A stretch of DNA of 64,000 nt from NCBI RefSeq assembly GCF_014656055.1, contig NZ_BNBR01000002.1, forward strand, positions 159,700-223,699. Reading direction: 5' to 3'. The notes under the pieces are model-generated. The model did no database searches and had not been told where the DNA came from. It worked only from the letters and a program-made list of their open reading frames with translations. This document shows positions 1-8,906 of this stretch, in pieces (position 1 is the stretch's first letter; each line of letters opens with the position of its first letter). Origin of the DNA: Streptomyces griseosporeus. Its GTDB lineage: Bacteria > Actinomycetota > Actinomycetes > Streptomycetales > Streptomycetaceae. Both the position numbers and the translations under genes were made by a program.

Positions 1-418
1 GCAGGCGGCCCCGGGCGGCGCGCAGCAGCGGCATCGCGGCCCGGCTGACCTCGACGACGCCGAAGAAGTTCACCTCCAGGTTGGCCCGCAGCGCCTCCGG
101 GGTGGACATCTCCAGGGTCGGGTCGAAGTTGGAGACGCCGGCGTTGTTGACCAGCGCGTCCAGGCGTCCGTACGTCTCGCGCACGCCGTCGACGCAGCGC
201 GTGACCGATTCGGTGTCGGTCACGTCCAGTTGGCGGATGTCCAGCCGTGCTCCGGCCCCATCGGCTTCCTTGCGGAGCACGTCGGCGCGGGTGGGGTCGC
301 GCAGGGTGGCGACCGTGGTGAAGCCGGCCCGGGCGGCCGCGACCGCGGTGGCCAGCCCGATGCCCGAGGAGGTACCGGTGATCAGCACGACCGGGGGCTT
401 GCCGTCCGTCGTGGTCAT
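1..418 (-). CDS. SDR-family oxidoreductase, 3' end cut by the window edge
   Basis: This is the N-terminal 139 residues of a short-chain dehydrogenase/reductase, an NAD(P)-dependent enzyme that reduces a ketone or oxidises an alcohol. The glycine-rich cofactor motif GTSSGIG lies near residues 14-20 and the NNAG motif near residue 90. The catalytic YxxxK lies beyond the left edge and cannot be checked. The ATG at 418 overlaps the TGA of the upstream transporter in an ATGA junction, so translation is probably coupled and the gene belongs to the biosynthetic operon. Its substrate is unknown. A keto or imine intermediate of the cluster product is a reasonable guess. Confidence 0.85.
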   Translation of the reverse strand, partial: MTTTDGKPPVVLITGTSSGIGLATAVAAARAGFTTVATLRDPTRADVLRKEADGAGARLDIRQLDVTDTESVTRCVDGVRETYGRLDALVNNAGVSNFDPTLEMSTPEALRANLEVNFFGVVEVSRAAMPLLRAARGRL

Positions 419-1716
419 GAGGCGCCCTCCGCGAGTGCCGGTTCGGCGCCCCCGCCGTCCACCTGTGCCACTTTCTGCCGCTCGGCCGCGTTCAGGAGCG
501 GCTGCACCCGCAGCGCGGGCAGGAAGGAGCAGGCCGCGAGCAGGGTGCCGCCGGCCATGGTGACCCGGGCCGCGTCCAGCACGCCGAGCGGTCCGGTGAG
601 CAGACTGACGGCCCCGCCTCCGGCCAGGGCGGCCAGCGGGATCACACCCCACGTGGCGGTCCGGAACGCCGCGTGCATCACGCCCTGGTGGGAGGCGGTC
701 ATCCGGGACTGGCGGATGGGGGCGCTGGAGACGTTGATGCAGGACATGAAGAAGCCGTAACAGCCCATGGTCACGGCGATCACCGCGCCGGCCGGCAGCG
801 CGGGGGCGGCCAGGACCCCGAGGCCCACCAGACAGTGCAGCAGCAGCGCCCAGGCCAGCATCCGCCCGGTCCCCAGGCGTTCACCCGCCTTCGGTGCGAC
901 GGCCGCACCGACCAGGGCACCCACCGCGGCGACCGACATGGCGGCGCCGAAGACGCCCACGGAGACGCCCAGTCCCTGGTAGGCGAGGATCGGGAGCACG
1001 GTGACGAAGACGGGTCCGCCGCAGTTCAGCGTCACGGCCGCGATCACCACCCGACGCAGCACCGGGTCGGCCCAGTTCAGCCGGAAGCCCGCCGTCAGCC
1101 GCTCCCACACCGATCCTTCGGGGACCGTTCGCTCGCCCCAGGGCCGCATGGACCGGATGCACAGGGCCGAGACCAGATAGCTGGCCGCGTCGACGAGGAG
1201 GGCGGCCACGCCCAGCGCGCCGTAGAGGCCGGCCGCGAGGGACGGGCCGGAGACCTCGGAGACCGAACGGGTGCCTTCGAGCCGGGAGTAGGCCCGCACC
1301 AGGTGGTCCTTCGGCACCACGGCGGGTACGGCGACCAGGTAGCCGACGGTGAAGAAGATGGTCGCGCCGCTGATCACCGCCACGCAGCCGAACAGCAGCG
1401 GTGTGGAGAGCCACCCCTGCCAGTACGCGACGGGGATGACGGCCACCGCCACCAGCCGGGCGAGGTCGCAGGCGAGCAGGGTACGGCGGTTGTCCCACCG
1501 GTCGACCAGCACGCCGGCCAGCGGACCCAGCAGCGGAATGCCCAGGTACTGCGCCATGGCGACGATGCCCACCTGGAAGGCGGAGGCGTCCAGCACGAAG
1601 ATCATCAGCGTCGGTACGACGAAGATCGTGATGCGGTCGCCGACGGTGCTCACCGACTGGCCGACCCAGAAGCGGTTGAACTCGGGGCCGAGGGAGACCG
1701 GCCACCGCGGCTTCAC
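415..1716 (-). CDS. MFS transporter of the biosynthetic cluster
   Basis: This is a 433-residue membrane protein of the major facilitator superfamily with about 12 hydrophobic segments. The N-terminus has the typical FWVGQSVSTVGD stretch of the MFS_3/enterobactin-exporter-like group, and a loop motif, GVLVDRWDNRR, follows the second or third helix. Its likely role is export of the cluster product, and so self-protection. The GTG start at 1716 is chosen because it overlaps the TGA of the preceding ligase as GTGA. The open frame continues upstream to 2571, but only antisense-like arginine and proline-rich sequence is encoded there. The gene ends inside the SDR start codon, consistent with one polycistronic message. 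Confidence 0.9.
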   Translation of the reverse strand: MKPRWPVSLGPEFNRFWVGQSVSTVGDRITIFVVPTLMIFVLDASAFQVGIVAMAQYLGIPLLGPLAGVLVDRWDNRRTLLACDLARLVAVAVIPVAYWQGWLSTPLLFGCVAVISGATIFFTVGYLVAVPAVVPKDHLVRAYSRLEGTRSVSEVSGPSLAAGLYGALGVAALLVDAASYLVSALCIRSMRPWGERTVPEGSVWERLTAGFRLNWADPVLRRVVIAAVTLNCGGPVFVTVLPILAYQGLGVSVGVFGAAMSVAAVGALVGAAVAPKAGERLGTGRMLAWALLLHCLVGLGVLAAPALPAGAVIAVTMGCYGFFMSCINVSSAPIRQSRMTASHQGVMHAAFRTATWGVIPLAALAGGGAVSLLTGPLGVLDAARVTMAGGTLLAACSFLPALRVQPLLNAAERQKVAQVDGGGAEPALAEGAS

Positions 1717-2930
1717 TCCTCCTCCCGCACCACGAGCCCGGCGGTCTTGCCGGTCCGCTCGTTGCTGATCAGGTCGGTGACGGGACGTACCCGGAAGTTC
1801 TCCGGGTCGTGCAGGAAGGCGGTGCTCAGCGTGAACGTCTCGGCCAGCAGCTCTTTGCGCAGCCGCTCGGCGTCCACCGCCGCACCCGGCTGGGTCAGCA
1901 GCAGCACCTCCACGGTGCCGGCGCGGCCGCCGGTCTCCGAGATCACCACTTGGGCGCGCGAGACGCCCGGCTCCCGTTCCACCCGTGCGATCACCTCGTC
2001 GACGTGCAGGCCCAGGCCGCGGACCTGCACCACACTGTCGCGGCGGCCGAGCACGCGCATGGCCCGTCCGGGCCGCCCGCACGGACAGGGCTCCAGCCGT
2101 CCCGCGTCGCCGGTGCGGTAGCGCAGCACCGGGTTGAGCATCTCCGGGTTGAGGGTGGTGAAGTCCAGGAGCTGGTCCTCCCCCACGTGCACCAGCTGGT
2201 CGGGCAGGGTGTGGAAGCTGTCCGCCGGACAGTCGGGCGTGTTCGTGCCGACCACCCAGGTCTCGGTGCTGCCGAACATGCCCCAGCGCCGGGCCGCCGG
2301 CGCGACCACTGCCATGTCCTCCTCCACCTGCGGCTGCCAGGCCTCGCCGAGCCACAGCACCTTGCGCAGGTGCGGCAGTTCCAGACCGGCGGCCCGGGCG
2401 TGGGCGAACCAGAGCCGCAGCACGCTCGGGGTGCCGCCGATGGCCGTCACCTCGCGCGCCGCGAAGAACGCCAGCCACTCGGCGTACTCGTCCTTGCCGA
2501 CCGAGCCCAGCGCGATCACCTGGCACTGCGACAGGTCGGCCAGGGCGGCCACCAGGAAGTGCGCGCCCCACATGCGTCCGGCGCCCCAGGCGTTGACGAA
2601 GACGTCGTCGCGGTCCAGCGGCTGCCAGTGGGCGTGCACCCCGGCCATGTAGAAACCGGTGGGCGCGTGGCCGAGTTTGGGCGCGCCGGTGCTGCCGCCG
2701 CTCTGGAAGAGCCAGGTGGCGCCGTGCTCGGCGCGGGGCCGCAGGTGGGCCAGGGCGGTGTTGAGGTCGTCCTTGAGCAGCGGCGGCAGCGCGGCGATGT
2801 CGTCGAGGGTGCGCACGTCCGCGTGCCCGTCGTAGCGGGGCGCGAGTTCCGGCACCTGCCGCAGTCGCTCCAGCGTGCGGCGGGCGACGGGCAGCCGCGG
2901 CTCGGCCGCCTCCGGGGTCAGCGAGAACAT
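1713..2930 (-). CDS. PaaK-like adenylate-forming enzyme (phenylacetate-CoA ligase family)
   Basis: The 405-residue protein belongs to the PaaK branch of adenylate-forming enzymes, which activate a carboxylic acid as an acyl-AMP and often transfer it to CoA. The phosphate-binding loop SGGSTGAPK is present near residue 95. A CPCGRPG segment near residue 290 matches the cysteine-containing signature of PaaK relatives, and YRTGD precedes it. At 405 residues it is slightly shorter than PaaK itself (about 430). The ATG at 2930 follows the ATP-grasp stop after five bases. In this cluster it could activate an aryl or acyl acid for ligation to the amino acid part. The acceptor, CoA or an amine, cannot be told from sequence. 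Confidence 0.8.
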   Translation of the reverse strand: MFSLTPEAAEPRLPVARRTLERLRQVPELAPRYDGHADVRTLDDIAALPPLLKDDLNTALAHLRPRAEHGATWLFQSGGSTGAPKLGHAPTGFYMAGVHAHWQPLDRDDVFVNAWGAGRMWGAHFLVAALADLSQCQVIALGSVGKDEYAEWLAFFAAREVTAIGGTPSVLRLWFAHARAAGLELPHLRKVLWLGEAWQPQVEEDMAVVAPAARRWGMFGSTETWVVGTNTPDCPADSFHTLPDQLVHVGEDQLLDFTTLNPEMLNPVLRYRTGDAGRLEPCPCGRPGRAMRVLGRRDSVVQVRGLGLHVDEVIARVEREPGVSRAQVVISETGGRAGTVEVLLLTQPGAAVDAERLRKELLAETFTLSTAFLHDPENFRVRPVTDLISNERTGKTAGLVVREEE

Positions 2931-2935
2931 GGGGG

Positions 2936-3979
2936 TCAACTCGTCTCCGTCGGTGAGGTGAACAGGGGCGTCCCGCCGGCGGCGTCGGCGAGGTGCTTGG
3001 CGTGGGCGTCCCGGTAGGCCGTGAACCGGGCCCGCACGATCTCCCGTTGGACCGTGCGATCGGGGTCTCCGGGGACGCCGGGGATGACGCCGTCGGGCTC
3101 CAGCTCGGAGAACCAGAACCGCTGCCCGTCGTGGAGGAAGTCGACGCAGAAGAAGGGGATGGTCAGCCGTTCGGCGAAGTAGGCGGTGGCCTCGGCCAGT
3201 TCGTCGGGGACCGGCTCGAACTCCAGGATGCCGCCGTGGCTGGCGTTGGCCACCGCCGAGCCGGGTTGCGGAGTCCGCTTCAGGACCGTGTGGGCGCGGC
3301 CGCCGATGACGTACACCCGGTAGTCGACGGTGCCGTCGCCGAGGTACGGCTGCACCACGAGCGTGGTGTCGCCGCCCTGCGCGAGAGAGGCCAGGCCCCG
3401 GATGTCGCCGACGCTGCGGGCGAGGTTGATGCCGCCACCGCCGCACCAGCCGGCCGGCTTGACGATCGCCGGATAGGTCATGTTGCCGAGCGCCACCTCG
3501 TACAGGTGCCTGCTCACGTCGCGTCCCGTGCCGATGCGGACGGTCGGGATCGGCGGGACGGGCGAGCCGCCGAGGTGGAGCAGGGTGGCCAGCTTGTCGT
3601 TGCCGATCAGCGAGGTCTCGGGCGGGAAGGGCAGGTAGTAACCGGCCTGCTGGAGCACCGCGGCGAGGGCGTACTGGTTGAAGATGTCCATGCTCTGGTA
3701 CGGCAGCGAGTACAGCGCCGTGATGAAGAGCGTGTCCTCGGGCGTGACGAGGACGTCGTCCACGTAGACGCGGGGCCGGCCCGGCTCGGTGCAGTCGACC
3801 GAGACCGCGTCGGGAGAGTGCCGGGTCCAGCTCATGCCGAGGTCCTCGGCGACCTCCGCGTAGAGGTCCCAGAACATGGCGTGCCAGACACCGGCCGCGC
3901 GGGTCGACTCCCGGTCGGGGAAGATCCAGCACATCCGGCGCAGCGGGCCGGCGTCGGCGTGGGGCGGGGGGAGATTCAC
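2936..3979 (-). CDS. ATP-grasp ligase, probably peptide or amide forming
   Basis: This is a 347-residue ATP-grasp enzyme resembling the RimK/glutathione-synthetase group, which phosphorylate a carboxylate and attach an amine. The domain runs from about NDKLATLL (residue 127) through the nucleotide-binding lysine region YPAIVKPAG (169-177) and the glycine loop GGGG to a C-terminal metal site, FSELEPDG (290-297). The usual metal ligand pair E-x-N appears here as E-L-E followed by D, which is unusual. The GTG start at 3979 overlaps the aminomutase stop as GTGA. Placed directly after a beta-amino-acid-forming enzyme, it may condense that beta-amino acid with another building block. That role is inference. 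Confidence 0.82.
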   Translation of the reverse strand: MNLPPPHADAGPLRRMCWIFPDRESTRAAGVWHAMFWDLYAEVAEDLGMSWTRHSPDAVSVDCTEPGRPRVYVDDVLVTPEDTLFITALYSLPYQSMDIFNQYALAAVLQQAGYYLPFPPETSLIGNDKLATLLHLGGSPVPPIPTVRIGTGRDVSRHLYEVALGNMTYPAIVKPAGWCGGGGINLARSVGDIRGLASLAQGGDTTLVVQPYLGDGTVDYRVYVIGGRAHTVLKRTPQPGSAVANASHGGILEFEPVPDELAEATAYFAERLTIPFFCVDFLHDGQRFWFSELEPDGVIPGVPGDPDRTVQREIVRARFTAYRDAHAKHLADAAGGTPLFTSPTETS

Positions 3980-5490
3980 GGGCTGTCCTCGGGTGCGGTG
4001 GGGGCGAACGGTGCGCCGGTCCGGGACTCGGAGGTGATTCCGGTCCGGGCGTCCTGGTCCGGGGCGAGCAGGTCTGAGGCGTCCTGGTCCGGGGCGTGCT
4101 GGTCCGGGTCGTTCTCCGCCCACCAGCGGCGGCCGGACTCGGGGAGCGTGTCCAGCGGGTCGTAGTACGGGTGGCGCCGGGCCAGCGTGGCCTCGGGGTC
4201 CGCGTCGGGCGACTGCCGGACCTCCAGTTCGGTGCGGTAGTTCTTCGTCCAGTACGAGATGCCGCGCTCGCGGTCGTAGGCGACGGCCTGGTGCACCCAG
4301 CGCTTGCCGACGTGCGGTACGTCGCACACGATCCGCGGGGTGGCGTAGCCGGGGAGGTACCCCATGATCGCCTCCTGGAGCCACTGGGCCTGGTGGAGCG
4401 GGGTCCGCCAGTGCTCGGCGTGGGGTATCACGTCGCAGAGGTAGAAGTAGTACGGGAGGATGTTCGCCTCGCCCTGCAGTGCGAAGCACAGGTCGAGCAG
4501 GTCCTCGGGGGTGGCGTTGACCCCGCGCATCAGCACGCCCTGGTTGCGGACGTCCCGCACGCCCGCGTCGAGGAGGGCCCGGGCGGCCTCGGCGACCAGC
4601 GGGGTCACGGACTGCGCGTGGTTGGCGTGGGTGTGCACGGCGAGGTTGACCGCGCGGCGCGCCGCGACCGCCGCGACCCGGCCGAGGCCCGCGACGACCT
4701 CTGGCTGGAGCCAGTGCTGCGGCAGGCCCACGACGGCCTTGCTCGCCAGCCGGATGTCACGTACCGAACCCAGGTCCAGCAGCCGCATGAGGAACGTCTC
4801 CAGCTGCGGCCAGGGCACGTTGGCGACGTCCCCGCCGGACACCACCACGTCGCGCACGGTCGGTGTGCGTTTGAGGTAGTCGAGCATCTGCTCCTGCCGG
4901 TCCCGCGGGCGCAGCTCCAGCCTGGCCTTGGTGACCTGGGGCGTGGAGGTGCCGACGAGGTCCATGCGGGTGCAGTGCCCGCAGTACTGGGGGCAGGTGG
5001 CGACCAGTTCCGCCAGGACCTTGGTCGGATACCGGTGGGTGAGGCCCTCCACCACCCACATCTCGGCCTCGTGCAGCGAGTCCCGCCCCGCCTTCGGATG
5101 GCTCGGCCACCGGGGGTGCCGGTCCGAGCGCACCGGCAGCATGTACCGGCGGACCGGATCGGCGAGGAACGCCGCGGTGAACGCCGCGGGCCGCGGATCC
5201 GCCCCGGGCGCCATGGTGTTGAGCATCTGCGGGGTGACGAGTATCGCCATGGTGGCGAACTCCGCCCGGTCGGCGGCGAGATCGTCGTAGAAGCCGTCGG
5301 TGAGGAGGTCGCCGACGACGGCCCTGAGCTGACGCGCGTTCTTCACGCAGTGGGCCCGCTGCCACTGGGCGTCCCGCCATTCGCCTTCCGTGACATGGCG
5401 CCAGCCCGGCAGCCGTCGCCAGTCCGGCTCGGTCAGCGGGGTCCGCGCGTATTCGTACGGCTGCCGGATCATCTGTCGTCCCCGGCCCAT
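3976..5490 (-). CDS. KamA-family radical SAM 2,3-aminomutase
   Basis: This 504-residue protein is a lysine 2,3-aminomutase relative. These enzymes use a [4Fe-4S] cluster, S-adenosylmethionine and PLP to move an alpha-amino group to the beta carbon. The cluster cysteines are C166, C170 and C173 in CPQYCGHC, and SGGD follows at 218-221. The PLP lysine is probably K396 in the sequence VGK. D353 (LCDV) and D390 (VCDV) match the two aspartates that hold the side-chain amine in lysine 2,3-aminomutase. Glutamate 2,3-aminomutase lacks them, so a basic substrate such as lysine, ornithine or arginine is favoured. The usual GGGGK loop is replaced by PHVGK, and a 60-residue acidic tail carries DPDQ/APDQD repeats. 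It overlaps the upstream ligase stop by one base. Confidence 0.88.
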   Translation of the reverse strand: MGRGRQMIRQPYEYARTPLTEPDWRRLPGWRHVTEGEWRDAQWQRAHCVKNARQLRAVVGDLLTDGFYDDLAADRAEFATMAILVTPQMLNTMAPGADPRPAAFTAAFLADPVRRYMLPVRSDRHPRWPSHPKAGRDSLHEAEMWVVEGLTHRYPTKVLAELVATCPQYCGHCTRMDLVGTSTPQVTKARLELRPRDRQEQMLDYLKRTPTVRDVVVSGGDVANVPWPQLETFLMRLLDLGSVRDIRLASKAVVGLPQHWLQPEVVAGLGRVAAVAARRAVNLAVHTHANHAQSVTPLVAEAARALLDAGVRDVRNQGVLMRGVNATPEDLLDLCFALQGEANILPYYFYLCDVIPHAEHWRTPLHQAQWLQEAIMGYLPGYATPRIVCDVPHVGKRWVHQAVAYDRERGISYWTKNYRTELEVRQSPDADPEATLARRHPYYDPLDTLPESGRRWWAENDPDQHAPDQDASDLLAPDQDARTGITSESRTGAPFAPTAPEDSP

Positions 5491-7193
5491 CAGCCGGTGA
5501 GGAGGGTGGCGAAGCGGGTGCGCAGCTCGCGCTTGAGCACTTTCCCGGTGGGGCCGAGCGGGAAGTCCTCGGGTGTGCGCGCGACGCTCACCGCGGCGAG
5601 CGGGGTCAGCCCGGCGGCGGTCAGGGCCTTGTTGGCCGCCTCCTGGACGTCCTCCGCGGTGCTCTCGGCGGCCTCCGCCTGCAACCGGACGACGGCGACG
5701 GGCAGTTGGCCACGGCCCGGTCCGGCGGGGACGCCGACCACCGAGCAGTCCTGCACCAGCGTGGCGCAGTCGGCGAGCAGCACCTCCTCGATGGGCAGGC
5801 TGTACGCCGGCCCGTCCGCGGTGTCGATGACGTCCACCGTGCGGTCGAGGTGGTAGAAGCGTCCGTCGGCGTCACGGCGGGCGACGTCGCCGGTGAGCCA
5901 GTAGCCGTTCATCTCGAACGTGCGGGTGAGCCGGTCGTCGTTCCAGTAGCCGGGGGTCCGGGACGGCGTGACGACGCCGAGCATCCCGACCGTGCCGTCG
6001 GGTACCTCCTCGCCGTTCTCGTCGAGCACCGCCGCTTTCTCGACCACCTCCAGGGGCTTGCCGACGCAGCGGTCGTCGCGCTCGCTCTCCGGTGTGGTCA
6101 GCTGCCCGAACAGGGCCATGCCCATCTCGGAGGAGCCCAGTCCGTCGACGAACTGCGAGCCGGGCAGCGCGGGTTGCTCCGCCCTCTCCCGGGGCAGCAG
6201 CCAGGGCCTGATCAGACCCGCCGGCCGCTCGCCGAGCTGCACCAGCCGCCGGATGTGCCCGTAGTGGGCGCTGTCGCCGGTGTTGAACCAGGAGTGCACC
6301 TTCGCGGCGCCCCTGACCGGGAGTTCGCCGGTGGCCAGTTCCACGAAGGTGCGCGGGAAGGAGGCCACCATGGTGGGCAGGAAGGCCTCCATGACCGGCT
6401 CGACGACCGTACGCCGCCAGTCGGACATGACCACGGTGGGCAAGCCGAGCAGGGTGGCGGTGAGGAAGTAGCTGAGGCCGCCCGCGTGGGTGTGCGGCAT
6501 GAGCGACATCAGCCGGTCGTACGGCTCGGCGGGGAAGCGCACCATGCGCGGCTGCTTGCCCTCCCAGAACTGGCGGTGCGCCAGCTTGGTGGACTTCGGT
6601 GTGCCGGTGGTGCCGGAGGAGTGGATGAGCGCGACCACGTCGTCGGCGGCGTGCCGGTACGGGTACACCTCGGGCAGCTCCGCCGTCTCCGCGTCGAAGG
6701 CGTGGAGTTCGGCGGCCATCGCGATGAAGCGGGGCCGGCGGTGCGGCGTCTCGCGGTAGGCGGCGGCCAGCCGGGTGGGGTCGTCCGCGACCACTCCGAC
6801 GACACCCACGTGGTTGAGGTAGCGCACCATCACCTCGTGCCGCATGGCGTCGTTGACGAGGGCGGGTACGGCTCCGAGCGCGGAGAGCGCGAGGAAGTGC
6901 AGGACGGGCTCCAGACCTTCGCCGACCACCACGCCGACCGGGTCACCGGGCCGGACGCCGTTGGACCAGTACCACTTCGCGTACTGGTCGCGCAGCGCGG
7001 CCAGGTCGAGCAGGCTGTGGCCGCGCAGTTCGATGGCGCCCCGGTGGTCGACGCGATGGGTGTAGGCGTACGGCACCCCGCGGTTCGGGTTGACGGCGAT
7101 CGCGTGGTCGAGGAAGTTGCCGGCTCCGAGCGTGGGCTCGGCCATCAGCTGCTGTCTGGCCGCGAGAGGGGCGATGGAGGTCTGGTCGCTCAT
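5490..7193 (-). CDS. AMP-dependent synthetase/ligase (ANL superfamily)
   Basis: This is a 567-residue adenylate-forming enzyme that activates a carboxylic acid with ATP. Core motifs are complete: HSSGTTGTPKSTK near residue 190 (ATP phosphate loop), GLGSSE near 352, YWLTGD near 434 and PLGPTGKVLKREL near the C-terminus with the catalytic lysine. The length fits a full acyl-CoA or acyl-ACP ligase. A ribosome site GGGAGA lies just before the ATG at 7193. It is the first gene of the second tightly packed block, 336 bp after the amine oxidase, and overlaps the aminomutase start by one base. It is the third distinct carboxylate-activating enzyme in the cluster. Its acid substrate cannot be read from sequence. 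Confidence 0.85.
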   Translation of the reverse strand: MSDQTSIAPLAARQQLMAEPTLGAGNFLDHAIAVNPNRGVPYAYTHRVDHRGAIELRGHSLLDLAALRDQYAKWYWSNGVRPGDPVGVVVGEGLEPVLHFLALSALGAVPALVNDAMRHEVMVRYLNHVGVVGVVADDPTRLAAAYRETPHRRPRFIAMAAELHAFDAETAELPEVYPYRHAADDVVALIHSSGTTGTPKSTKLAHRQFWEGKQPRMVRFPAEPYDRLMSLMPHTHAGGLSYFLTATLLGLPTVVMSDWRRTVVEPVMEAFLPTMVASFPRTFVELATGELPVRGAAKVHSWFNTGDSAHYGHIRRLVQLGERPAGLIRPWLLPRERAEQPALPGSQFVDGLGSSEMGMALFGQLTTPESERDDRCVGKPLEVVEKAAVLDENGEEVPDGTVGMLGVVTPSRTPGYWNDDRLTRTFEMNGYWLTGDVARRDADGRFYHLDRTVDVIDTADGPAYSLPIEEVLLADCATLVQDCSVVGVPAGPGRGQLPVAVVRLQAEAAESTAEDVQEAANKALTAAGLTPLAAVSVARTPEDFPLGPTGKVLKRELRTRFATLLTG

Positions 7194-7529
7194 GACGGTC
7201 TCCCGTTTGGTGTCGCCGGGAGGTGGCCCTGGTGGGGCGGGCCCCGGCGACGTGTCGAAGGCTTGCTGTACTCGGCGGAACGGTGGTTCGACTGCCTTGC
7301 TGCGGTGCCTTGCTGCGGTGCTGTGCGACGTATCGCGCGGGGCCTCCCGCCCGGCGTGCGACCGGCTCGGAGCACCCCGGGGCGCACCCCGGTCGGGGAA
7401 GGGACAGGGGTGCTTGTGAGACAGGGAGGGTGGACGCCGGCGCCCCTCGGGGACGCCGGGAGGATGTGTACGGCTGTGAAGGCGGCGCGCGAGCGGCGGC
7501 GCCGCCGGGTCACGGAGCGGGCCGCGGCG
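7194..7529. other. 336-bp gap within the biosynthetic cluster
   Basis: This gap separates the adenylation/carrier/oxidase block from the ligase/aminomutase block. It contains a perfect tandem pair of a 13-bp unit (7295-7320) and GC-rich sequence with no convincing gene. I could not find a clear -35/-10 pair for the minus strand, but a second promoter here is plausible because every other junction in the cluster is coupled or nearly so. Confidence 0.5.
7295..7320. repeat. Perfect 13-bp tandem duplication
   Basis: CCTTGCTGCGGTG occurs twice without a spacer, at 7295-7307 and 7308-7320. It lies about 100-125 bp before the start of the AMP-dependent ligase. It could be a regulator site or a replication-slippage duplication. 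Confidence 0.9.
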
Positions 7530-8906
7530 CTACGGGCGGGCGAGGACCTCCGCCGCCACCCGGCGGCCGGAGCGGACGGCCCCCTCCAGCAGGCCGAAGA
7601 ACTCGGTGCTGGTCTCGGTGCCGGCCCAGTGCACCCGCAGGTGCGGTTCCGTCAGTGTCGGACCGTGCCGCAGCCAGTCCCCGGGGCCGAAGAGTGCCGC
7701 GTAACAGCCCTTGCTGTAGGGGTCGTTGACCCAGTCCGTCACATGGAAGCCCACGGGTTCGGGCAGCATCGGGAAGAGCCGGGTCGCCTGCTCGACCGCC
7801 GTCGAGCGCTGTTCCCGCGGGTCGAGCGCCGCGTAGCGGTGGGCCTCGGCGCCCGTGACGAATCCGGTGAGCACGCCGACCCCGGCTCCGGCCGGCGAGT
7901 CGTCGACGGTGGACAGCAGCGGTCCTTCGGCGTTGACCGACCACCCCGACAGGCCGTGGTCGCGCCACCACGGCGCCGGGTACACCAGGTGCACCTTGAC
8001 CGCGCAGCCCCGCGCCGTACGGTCGCTCGCCCGGCGCACCGGCAGCCCGGGCCGGTAGTCGACGGCGTCGGCGAGCAGCGGCGGCAGCGCCATCACGGCG
8101 ACGTCGGCGCGGTACGCCCCGCGCGCACTGCGCACCGTGACGCCCTCGTCGTCCTGGTGCACGGCGAGCACCGGTTCACCGAGCCGCACTCTGGGGCCCA
8201 GCCGGGCGGCGAGCCGCTCGCACACCTGGTGGGCGCCTCCGTCGATCCGGTCCTGCTGGGCGCCGCCCTCGAAGGCGTTGAGGTAGCGCAGTCCTCCGCC
8301 CGACCGCAGGTAGAAGGCGACGTGCAGCATGGACACCCGGGCCGGGTCGGCGGCCATCATCTCGCCCAGGAAGAGCGGGAAGAAGAGCCGGGCGTCCGGG
8401 TGGGTGAGGTGCCGTTCGGCCCATTCCCGGGCGGTCAGGAGGTCCAGTTCCCCGGCGCCAGGGGTGAGCCACGGCGCGTCGGGCCGGACGGTCGCCGTGA
8501 GGTCGTCGAGCCTCTCGAAGAGGTCGCCGAGCGCCACCGCGTTGAGCGGCGGGAACCGGCCGTCCCGGGTGGACGCCTCACTCCCGAGCGCGAAGCGGCT
8601 GGCTCCGTCCATGGTGGTGGGCGTCGCCTTGAGGTCCAACTCGGCTATGAGGGCGTGCAGTTCGGTGTGCCGGTCCCCGAGGTAGGCGGCGCCCGCGTCC
8701 GCCCAGCCGTCGGCCGAGACCTGGAGCCCGTGGGCCCGGCCGCCGACCCGGTCGCGCGCCTCCAGGACGGTCACATCGACCCCGCGGGCGGCCAGCGCGG
8801 TCGCGGCCGTGAGCCCGGCGTATCCGGCTCCGACCACCACCGCGCTGGTGACGCCGCCGGAAGGCCCCGGGGTGTCCGCGGCGAGAGGAGTGTCGGGGCC
8901 GGTCAC
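7530..8906 (-). CDS. Flavin-dependent amine oxidase
   Basis: This is a 458-residue FAD enzyme of the monoamine-oxidase/amino-acid-oxidase family, which oxidises an amine to an imine. The Rossmann motif GAGYAGL begins near residue 26, followed by the acidic ribose-binding segment LEARDRVGGRAHG. The C-terminal FAD motif HWAGTETS with the downstream LEGAVRSGRR is intact. No signal peptide is seen, so it acts in the cytosol. Its ATG overlaps the carrier-protein stop (ATGA). The tight adenylation domain-carrier-oxidase arrangement suggests the substrate is an aminoacyl group held on the carrier protein, or an amine derived from it. That is inference from context. Confidence 0.88.
   Translation of the reverse strand: MTGPDTPLAADTPGPSGGVTSAVVVGAGYAGLTAATALAARGVDVTVLEARDRVGGRAHGLQVSADGWADAGAAYLGDRHTELHALIAELDLKATPTTMDGASRFALGSEASTRDGRFPPLNAVALGDLFERLDDLTATVRPDAPWLTPGAGELDLLTAREWAERHLTHPDARLFFPLFLGEMMAADPARVSMLHVAFYLRSGGGLRYLNAFEGGAQQDRIDGGAHQVCERLAARLGPRVRLGEPVLAVHQDDEGVTVRSARGAYRADVAVMALPPLLADAVDYRPGLPVRRASDRTARGCAVKVHLVYPAPWWRDHGLSGWSVNAEGPLLSTVDDSPAGAGVGVLTGFVTGAEAHRYAALDPREQRSTAVEQATRLFPMLPEPVGFHVTDWVNDPYSKGCYAALFGPGDWLRHGPTLTEPHLRVHWAGTETSTEFFGLLEGAVRSGRRVAAEVLARP

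Noticed and set aside
1717..2571. N-terminal extension of the MFS transporter frame
   Set aside because: The extension overlaps the PaaK-like gene in another frame and is arginine/proline-rich; the GTGA junction at 1713-1716 gives the natural start.
3976..5490. Glutamate 2,3-aminomutase as the identity of the KamA-like protein
   Set aside because: Both side-chain-binding aspartates of lysine 2,3-aminomutase appear to be kept, while the glutamate enzyme replaces them.
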